The position numbers were made by a program, and so were the translations under genes. Positions 1 through 5,600 of a DNA stretch of 6,033 nt are shown here, one piece after another; positions within the stretch are counted from its first letter, which is position 1, and each line of letters begins with the position of its first letter. Under the pieces are notes generated by a model. The model did not search any database, was not told the DNA's origin, and saw only the letters and a program-made list of their open reading frames with translations. This DNA is from an uncultured Nitrosomonadales bacterium (GTDB lineage Bacteria > Pseudomonadota > Gammaproteobacteria > Burkholderiales > Gallionellaceae), in the NCBI GenBank assembly GCA_903934275.1, contig CAIZNF010000016.1:1-6033 (forward strand). The letters run 5' to 3'.

Positions 1-413
1 AGTATTGCTTGTTGTTTAATCGGCGAAAATCTGTGTAATCTGCGGACAACTGCTTTTTCTAGGTTGATATGTTAGGAGTAATTTCTTATGAGCAACGTAG
101 TATCGTGACGGGGTTTGGATTTATAGAGGTTCCCATAAGATTTTTCATGCAGAAAAGATGTGGAGTTAAGTTATTCCATTTTCAAAGAGACAATAGCCCG
201 TCCTACGAAAATGTGCTTTTAATTTGACGCGAAACAACATAAATTAACTTTGAAAAAAGTCACCGCTCCCACAAGAGCAGTGGGCGGGTGAGAAGTTTCA
301 CAGGCCACCTGGAGGCGAATTAACCCGGAGGGAGGATTAACCGATTCCCGCTTTCGCGGGAACGACAAAATCGAATTAGTCTGCGCTTCCCCGGTCTGCT
401 AGCGCGTCTCGAA
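1..413. other. Gene-free flank with hairpin-prone sequence
   Basis: No frame here gives a convincing protein: the plus-strand starts I followed (for example ATG at 88) stop within a few codons. The first 250 bases are AT-rich. From 261 to 290 an imperfect stem can form (CACC and CCCAC pairing with GTGGG and GGTG around an aagagca loop). It is followed by a short degenerate direct repeat (GGAGGCGAATTAACC at 311-325 and GGAGGATTAACC at 331-342) and then the palindrome at 345-362. The stretch reads as intergenic DNA downstream of the minus-strand regulator. I cannot assign a function. Confidence 0.6.
345..362. repeat. GC-rich palindrome (REP/dRS3-like)
   Basis: TTCCCGC and GCGGGAA form a perfect 7-bp stem around a TTTC loop, within the context ATTCCCGC..GCGGGAACGAC. 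This resembles the ATTCCC-N-GGGAA class of dispersed palindromes common in Neisseria and other betaproteobacteria. It lies about 50 bases beyond the regulator's stop codon and could also end its transcript, but no T-run follows on the minus strand, so it is not a canonical intrinsic terminator. Copy number in the genome would decide whether it is a dispersed repeat. Confidence 0.5.
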
Positions 414-758
414 TCAAACCAAAGTTTCCAGAAACCCAAGCAACGCCGCTCGTTGCTTGGGTTTGAGATCGGAGAAAGTGTTCAATAAACGGCGCTCTTC
501 CGGTCGCATCCACTCGTCGATGGCGGCTTCCCGTGCGGCGAGCGTGGTGGAAGGGTGCATTTCGCCGCGCCCGGTGGAAAGCCATTCGAAACTCACCCCC
601 AGCAACATGGCCAGTCGCATCAAGTTTTTCGTATGCGGTGCCTTGCGCCCCGACTCCCAAGCTGCCACCGAGGGCTGAGAAACAAACATGCGCCGTGCCA
701 AATCCGCCTGGCTCCATCCCAGTACATTGCGTGTTTCCTTGATGCGTTGTTCCATCAT
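414..758 (-). CDS. XRE/Cro-CI family helix-turn-helix regulator
   Basis: A 114-residue DNA-binding protein, presumably cytoplasmic and dimeric. Residues about 4-60 form a typical XRE domain: SQADLARRMFVS is the first helix of the helix-turn-helix, QPSVAAWESGRKAP contains the recognition helix, and LLGVSFEWLSTGRGE closes the five-helix bundle. The C-terminal 50 residues (RRLLNTFSDLKPKQRAALLGFLETLV) look like the amphipathic helix that many short phage-type regulators use to dimerise. The frame can be extended to 800, but the extra 14 residues do not look like the family, so I place the start at ATG 758 (or the adjacent ATG 755, encoding MEQRIKETR). There is no clear Shine-Dalgarno and a possible -10 box sits just upstream, so the mRNA may be leaderless. 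The gene is divergent from the TPS operon with half-site repeats between them, suggesting autoregulation and perhaps control of the operon (inference). The target is unknown. Confidence 0.88.
   Translation of the reverse strand: MMEQRIKETRNVLGWSQADLARRMFVSQPSVAAWESGRKAPHTKNLMRLAMLLGVSFEWLSTGRGEMHPSTTLAAREAAIDEWMRPEERRLLNTFSDLKPKQRAALLGFLETLV
432..464. repeat. Perfect 14-bp inverted repeat inside regulator 3' end
   Basis: The arms AAACCCAAGCAACG (432-445) and CGTTGCTTGGGTTT (451-464) are exact reverse complements around a 5-base loop. On the minus-strand mRNA this makes a strong hairpin whose 3' arm ends in GGGTTT, inside the codons for KPKQRAALLGF, about 16 codons before the stop. It resembles a weak intrinsic terminator or a 3' mRNA-stabilising structure, but the following sequence (ctggaaac) is not a U-tract. 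Function unknown. Confidence 0.7.
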
Positions 759-764
759 GGCGGG

Positions 765-794
765 ATTGTATAGCCCTCGGCTATATAGCCGTAA
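765..794 (-). promoter_or_regulatory. Candidate promoter of the XRE regulator, possibly leaderless
   Basis: On the minus strand, TTACGG (789-794) and TATACA (767-772) are separated by 16 bases. The -10-like box ends only 8 bases before ATG 758, so a start site at normal distance would fall on or next to the start codon, giving a leaderless transcript. This would explain the missing Shine-Dalgarno. The -35 match is weak. The palindrome at 769-785 covers the -10, as expected for autorepression. Confidence 0.35.
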
Positions 795-830
795 CGGCAA
801 AAGCTATTGCATTAATAATAGCCGGTAGCC
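769..830. promoter_or_regulatory. Cluster of ATAGCC half-sites: putative operators
   Basis: TATAGCC (769-775) and GGCTATA (779-785) form an inverted repeat with a CTC centre. The second arm continues into a perfect 12-bp palindrome GGCTATATAGCC (779-790), followed by GCCGTAACGGC (788-798). Further related half-sites are GCTATT (803-808), AATAGCC (817-823) and GTAGCC (825-830), the first two again an inverted pair. Helix-turn-helix regulators of this size usually bind such dyads next to their own gene. The sites cover the candidate promoters in both directions, so the regulator encoded at 414-758 is the natural candidate ligand (inference). Confidence 0.55.
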
Positions 831-835
831 ATAAT
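807..835 (+). promoter_or_regulatory. Candidate sigma70 promoter of the TPS operon
   Basis: TTGCAT (807-812) and CATAAT (830-835) are separated by exactly 17 bases; the -10 matches TATAAT at five of six positions, the -35 only in its TTG. Half-sites AATAGCC and GTAGCC lie in the spacer. Transcription from here would leave a leader of about 125 bases before the tpsB start at 969. No riboswitch-like element is recognised in that leader. Confidence 0.4.
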
Positions 836-968
836 GCCGGGCACTTTGCTGGCAATGCTAATAACATTTGGCTTGTGTCGTGATGGTAAGGGCATAGATT
901 CCGGCAAGTTTTTAACCATAGCTGCATTACGGTTTTATCGCACTCTGCACCAAAAAGGGAAGGGTCTA

Positions 969-2018
969 ATGAATAAAACCAAGCAGATGCTGCTACTCGC
1001 TTTCGGCCTTATCGTGCCGTTGTTTGTCGCGGCTGAAGAGGACGCGAGTCGGCTCGAAAAACGCCACGAGAAGCTGCCGGAGCCAAAGTCTACCCTGCAA
1101 CCCCTGGTTTTTCCGATTGATGAAAAACTCCCGCCCGCGCAAGCTGAAGCGCTGCGTTTTACACTCAAGGAACTCACCCTCAAGGGCAATACCGCGTTCT
1201 CTGTCGAAGAACTGGCACCGCTGTATGCGCAACTGGTCGGCAAGGAAGTCACCCTGCTGGACATCTACAACTTGCGCGATGCCATCACCGCCAAATACGG
1301 CAATGCGGGCTTCGGTCTTTCCAAAGCGATTATCCCGGAACAGCGCATTCAGGCCGAGGGGCTGGTGCGCATTGACGTGATCGAAGGTTTCATCGACGAG
1401 GTGATTGTCGAAGGCGCAAGCGCGGAGCAGCAAGAATTCCTGTCTTACGCCATCGAGCAAATCAAGGCGGAACGACCATTCAAAGCCGATATTCTGGAAC
1501 GCTATCTGCTGCTGGCCAACGACCGCTTCGCGATCAAGGTCACTTCCACCATGAAGCAGTCGGAGAAAACGCCCGCCGCTTCAACCCTGATCCTGAAAGT
1601 AGAGCCTGCGACAAAATTAGAAGGTGGTGCCAGTCTCGACAACCGTGGCACGGATGCGGTCGGCACCAATCAAATCAACGCCAACCTCGCCGTCAACGGC
1701 CTTGGCGGCCGCGCCAGCCAGACGACCCTGAACTATGCCACGGTCGAACAGGGGAGCGAGCTGCAATACATTGCGCTCAACCATACAGAGGTGTTGGGCA
1801 ACGAAGGCACCGCTCTCACCCTAGGTTGGGCCGAAAATATCCAAGCCCGGCACCGCTGCCCTGCGGTTGCTCGAAAACAAAAGCGACAGCAAAACAGGGA
1901 CGCTGAAACTGTCGCACCCCTTTATTCGCACCCGCCAGGAAAACCTTACCGCTCATGCCAAATACGAGCCGAAGGATACGGGGAGCAAATCGCTGGGCGC
2001 GTTGACCTCGCAAGATAA
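969..2018 (+). CDS. TpsB (FhaC/ShlB-type) transporter, N-terminal part of a frameshifted gene
   Basis: N-terminal part of a two-partner secretion outer-membrane transporter, which exports its TpsA partner from the periplasm. I chose ATG 969 because it follows AGGGAAGGG and begins a signal peptide (MNKTKQMLLLAFGLIVPLFVAA, cleavage likely before EEDASR); an upstream ATG at 834 adds 45 residues with no family character. Residues about 63-148 match POTRA_2 (FTLKELTLKGNTAFSVEEL, then LRDAITAKYGNAGFGLSKAIIP and VIEGFIDEVIVEG). Residues about 150-213 fit the ShlB-type second POTRA. The beta-barrel begins near EGGASLDNRGTDAVG (219 on). Family sequence runs to about residue 292 (GWAENIQ); the following 57 residues are out-of-frame, basic and unlike a barrel, ending at the stop at 2016-2018. 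The barrel continues in another frame (see 1867-2658). As read, this product would lack nearly all of its pore and be non-functional. Confidence 0.82.
   Translation: MNKTKQMLLLAFGLIVPLFVAAEEDASRLEKRHEKLPEPKSTLQPLVFPIDEKLPPAQAEALRFTLKELTLKGNTAFSVEELAPLYAQLVGKEVTLLDIYNLRDAITAKYGNAGFGLSKAIIPEQRIQAEGLVRIDVIEGFIDEVIVEGASAEQQEFLSYAIEQIKAERPFKADILERYLLLANDRFAIKVTSTMKQSEKTPAASTLILKVEPATKLEGGASLDNRGTDAVGTNQINANLAVNGLGGRASQTTLNYATVEQGSELQYIALNHTEVLGNEGTALTLGWAENIQARHRCPAVARKQKRQQNRDAETVAPLYSHPPGKPYRSCQIRAEGYGEQIAGRVDLAR
1845..1866 (+). other. Frameshift junction in tpsB
   Basis: Upstream, family sequence is read in the frame of ATG 969 (LTLGWAENIQ); downstream it continues in the +1 frame (ALRLLENKSDSKTG). 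The +1 frame is closed by TAG at 1822-1824 and the first frame by TAA at 2016-2018, so the change lies between these. Removing one base, for example one C of the CCC at 1846-1848, restores ENIQAGTAALRLLENK and a single 562-residue protein. No long homopolymer or recognised slippery motif is present. It is either a sequencing/assembly error or a real inactivating mutation. Confidence 0.75.
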
Positions 2019-2658
2019 AATCCGCTCTGTCCGGCTCGGCTTGAATTACGACAAGGCGGATTCCTCCGAAGGCATCAACCAGGCATTGTTCGAATACAGT
2101 TTCGGCATCCGTGGCTTGGGCGCATCCGACTATAGCAACCCGCTCAAGTCCCGCGCCGACGGCAAGCCGGACTACCAGAAACTGACCGTCAACCTCTCGC
2201 GCAAGCAAGAGCTTGGCTACTTCTCGCCATCACTCAGCAAATTCTCCGTCAATGCCGCGCTGATGGGGCAACATTCCAATGCCGGGCTACTATCCTCGGA
2301 AGAGTGCGGCATCGGCGGCCAGCAATTCGGGCGCGCTTACGATTCCTCGGAAATCACCGGCGATAGCTGCCTCGCCGCCAGTCTGGAACTGCGCTTCACG
2401 CCGGACACGGGAGGCACGCCCATCAAATACGCGCAGTTCTACGGCTTTTATGACGGCGGCACGACCACCAACGAAACGCCGCTCAGCGCCACCGATCCCA
2501 AGACCAAAAGCCTGACCTCCGCAGGCTTCGGGGTGCGCTTCGGTCTGGGGCAATACCTGAGCGGCTCGATTGAGGCAGCCAAGCCCCTGACCCGCATCGT
2601 CGCCAACAAGGGCAATGAAAACGCCCGCATCTTCGCCAGCCTTTCCGTGAGGTTCTGA
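1867..2658 (+). CDS. TpsB (FhaC/ShlB-type) transporter, C-terminal barrel part
   Basis: Carries most of the ShlB/FhaC 16-stranded beta-barrel domain in the +1 frame relative to the N-terminal part. The first possible start is TTG 1867, but no ribosome binding site is evident and there is no signal peptide, so independent expression is unlikely. SHPFIRTRQENLTAHAKYE is a typical early barrel segment. FGRAYDSSEITGDS (453-466 in the repaired 562-residue protein) corresponds to the conserved loop-6 region, with the arginine present in GRAY; this loop sits in the pore and is needed for secretion. The protein ends ARIFASLSVRF with a terminal phenylalanine, the usual BAM recognition signature. The repaired length matches normal TpsB proteins (about 550-600 residues). 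The stop codon is two bases before tpsA, and GAGG at 2649-2652, inside tpsB, acts as its ribosome binding site, indicating translational coupling. Confidence 0.82.
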   Translation: MLENKSDSKTGTLKLSHPFIRTRQENLTAHAKYEPKDTGSKSLGALTSQDKIRSVRLGLNYDKADSSEGINQALFEYSFGIRGLGASDYSNPLKSRADGKPDYQKLTVNLSRKQELGYFSPSLSKFSVNAALMGQHSNAGLLSSEECGIGGQQFGRAYDSSEITGDSCLAASLELRFTPDTGGTPIKYAQFYGFYDGGTTTNETPLSATDPKTKSLTSAGFGVRFGLGQYLSGSIEAAKPLTRIVANKGNENARIFASLSVRF

Positions 2659-2660
2659 CC

Positions 2661-5600
2661 ATGAAAAAATCGACCGCTATTAACCAAAATGTAGGTGCGA
2701 ATTCATTCGCACACAATCAACACAACGATGTGCGAATGAATTCGCACCTACGAGATGGTTTTGGTAGGTCGGGTTTCAACCCGACGTTTAGGGCAACCAG
2801 CCTCATTCTCGCCCTCGCCGCCATCGGCTTGACCACATTACCCACCCGCAATGCCTACGCAAACCCCCAAGGCGGTCAAGTCGTCGCCGGAAGTGCCACC
2901 ATCATTCAGGAAACCGCCACCAAGGTCGGCATCACCCAAACGACCGACAAGGCCATTATCGACTGGCGCAGTTTCAGCATTGGCACTGGCGAACACACCC
3001 AGTTTTATCAGCCCTCGGCCAGTTCCGTAAACCTCAGCCGTGTTGTCGGCGGCGACCCGTCGCAGATTCTCGGACGGTTGACCGCCAACGGTCAGGTGTT
3101 TCTGGTCAACCCCAACGGCATCTTCTTCGGCAAAAACGCCCAGATCGACGTGGCGGGTCTGGTGGCTTCCACCCACAACATCCGCAACGAAGACTTCCTC
3201 GCCGGGCGCAACAACTTCAACATCCCCGGCAACCCCGGAGCCGCCGTTATCAACGAAGGCAACATCCGCATCGCCGACACCGGCATCGCCGCCTTCGTCG
3301 CGCCCTCCGTGGCAAACCGTGGCGTGATTGCCGCCAGGCTCGGCAAAATCATGCTGGCCTCCGCCAACGGCTTCACGCTGGATTTTACCGGCGACCAGCT
3401 CATCACCTTTCTGGTGAATGATGAAGTTGCGCAAACCGCTTTCGATATTGAAGGAAAGCAACTGACCTCGTTTGTGGAAAATGCCGGGCGGATTGAAGCG
3501 CAGGGCGGCTATGTGCTGCTCACCGCCAAGGCGGCGGAAAATGTGGTTCATGGCGTGATTAACCAGAGCGGCAGTATCGAGGCGACCACGGTCGGCACGC
3601 ATAACGGCACGATTATTTTGAATGCGGGGACAGGCAGTTTGAGCGTGGCGGGTACGCTGGATGCCAGCGCCCCCAATGGCGGCGATGGCGGCTATATCGA
3701 CACCTCGGGTGCGCATGTCACGATTGATCCGAACACAAAAATCACCACCGCAGCACCGTTCGGCAAAACTGGACACTGGTTGATCGACCCAACCGATTAC
3801 GTAATTGCGGCGAGCGGAGGTGATATCACCGGCGCGGCGCTTGCAACCTATCTTGCTGCGAGCAACATCGAGATTCAAACACTGGCGACCGGCAGCGGTA
3901 ATGGAGATATTTTCGTAAACAATGCGGTGACGTGGAATAACACCAACAAACTGACATTGACAGCGCACCGGAATATCAACGTCAACGCCGCTATAAATGC
4001 GGCCGGGGGCGGCAGCGTCAAGCTGCGCGCGGATAGTCTGGGCGCGGGCACAGGCACGGTGGCTTTCGGCGGCAGCGGGCATATCACCGTGGATAACGGG
4101 GCGGCGGTGGGGATTTATTACAACCCGACTTCTTACACAAATGCGGGGACAAAATCGGATGCAAACGGGAATCCATATAGCGGTTTCGTCACGCTCAATG
4201 GGGGCAGTGCGCTGACTGCCTACATGCTGGTGAATGATGTGAATCAGTTGCAGGCGATGAATACGAATCTTTCCGGCAACTATGCGCTGGGAAAGAATGT
4301 TGATGCCAGCTCTACTGTTGGGTGGAATAACGGGGCGGGATTTGCTCCTATAGGCAGTGCAACTAATTTCAGCGGTGTTATCGATGGTGGATTCCAAGTA
4401 ATTTCTGGTTTATACATAAATAGGCCAGCCACAGTTAGCGTTGGCATGTTCGTGGGTAATTCTGGATGGATTAAAAATCTTGGTCTAATTAACGCTAATG
4501 TGACAGGCCAAAATGGCACGGGTGTGCTGGCCGCTGGCAATACGGGAACAATTACTGATAGCTATACAACTGGCAGCATTTACGGAGGATGGTCTGCGGG
4601 AGGCCTGCTTGCAAGCAATAGTGGTACGATTACCCGTAGCTATTCAACTGCAAATGTATCAGCCCTTCGGGATAGCGGCGGACTCGTAGGTATAAATGCC
4701 GGCACTATTTCAAACAGCTATGCCACCGGAAGCGTTACCGGGACTGCGGGAGGGTATACAGCATTAGGTTCTCTGGTCGGCGTTATTACCGGAAACAGTA
4801 TAATTACAAATAGCTACGCTACTGGCAGAGTGTCGTGGCCGGGCGGTGGCCTCGTAGCCTATAAATGTGTTGGCTGGGATTGCGGAGCATATGTTGGTAG
4901 TTTGACTAACAGTTACTGGGACACAGCAACTGTTGGACAAGTCGATTACTACGGATGGAATCTCGGCACGGGTTTGTCCACCGCCCAAATGAAACAGCAA
5001 GCCAATTTCAGCGGCTGGGACTTCACCAACACTTGGCAAATTGTAGAGGGCACTTCTTACCCGACCCTAAGAGTTGCCAGCGCTCAATCGGTGACGGTGC
5101 TCACGCCCGGCGCGGCGGCGGCACAGGCAGCAGCGGATGCAGCAGCAGCCGCACAAGCAGCGGCAGTTGCGGCAGCAGCTCAGGCAGCAGCTCAGGCGGC
5201 AGCGGCGGCACAGGCGGCAGCGGATGCAGCAGCAGCACAGGCCGCAGCGGCAGCGAAGGCAGCACAGGATGCAGCAGATGCAGCTAAGGCTGCGGCGGAT
5301 GCAAAAGCCGCAGCTGACAAAGCGGCGGCGGATAAAGCGGCAGCGGATGCCAAAGCAGCAGCAGACAAGGCAGCAGCGGATGCCCTGAAGGCACAACAAG
5401 AGGCGGCAGCGGCCGCTCAAGCAAAGGCCGCCGCAGAGGCCGCCAAGGCGGCGGCGGATGCCAAGGCAGCGGCGGATGCAAAAATATTGGCGGATGCAAA
5501 AAAAGCGGCGGATGCTGCCAGGACATCTGCGGCACTTCAGGTCGCAGATGCGGCAGTCCGAGTCGCGACATCCGCATTTAACGCATCAACAACCGTTGTC

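Larger units (their letters stand above)
2661..2861 (+). other. Unusually long TpsA signal peptide with REP-encoded insert
   Basis: The 67-residue leader consists of MKKSTAINQN, about 30 residues translated from REP palindromes, then NPTFRATS, the hydrophobic core LILALAAIGLTTL and PTRNAYA before the cleavage site. Without the insert the leader would be an ordinary Sec signal of roughly 37 residues. Large type V proteins often have extended signal peptides (ESPR), but this extension lacks the conserved ESPR pattern and looks acquired by repeat insertion. Confidence 0.65.

Noticed and set aside
376..717. Minus-strand open frame of 113 codons overlapping the regulator
   Set aside because: It is an out-of-frame shadow of the XRE gene, which has a clear helix-turn-helix domain.
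834..968. Upstream in-frame extension of tpsB from ATG 834
   Set aside because: The extra 45 residues would bury the signal peptide, and ATG 834 overlaps the candidate -10 box and lacks a ribosome binding site; ATG 969 has a good one and starts a normal signal peptide.
1833..1870. Programmed ribosomal frameshifting in tpsB
   Set aside because: A +1 shift would be needed, and there is no slippery run, in-frame early stop or stimulatory structure that I recognise; TpsB families do not use recoding.
1816..2208. Minus-strand open frame of 130 codons across the tpsB break
   Set aside because: The plus strand clearly encodes TpsB barrel sequence on both sides; the reverse frame shows no motif or start signal.
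2736..2738. Alternative tpsA start ATG inside the right REP arm
   Set aside because: It has no ribosome binding site and lies in the hairpin stem, whereas ATG 2661 has GAGG at proper spacing and is coupled to the tpsB stop.
2691..2785. CRISPR-like repeat array or rho-independent terminator between tpsB and tpsA
   Set aside because: Only three palindromic units in mixed orientation and of two types, no regular spacers and no T-run; GTAG heads identify them as REPs.
2838..4397. Long open frame on the minus strand (519 codons) opposite tpsA
   Set aside because: It lies wholly antisense to clear TPS-domain coding sequence, has no recognisable domain, and is typical of the reverse frame of GC-rich genes.
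5067..5577. Cysteine/arginine-rich and proline/leucine-rich open frames on the minus strand, and glutamine/arginine- or serine/glycine-rich frames on the plus strand
   Set aside because: They are frame shadows of the alanine-rich repeat tract; their odd composition comes from repeated GCA/GCG/GCC codons read in other frames.
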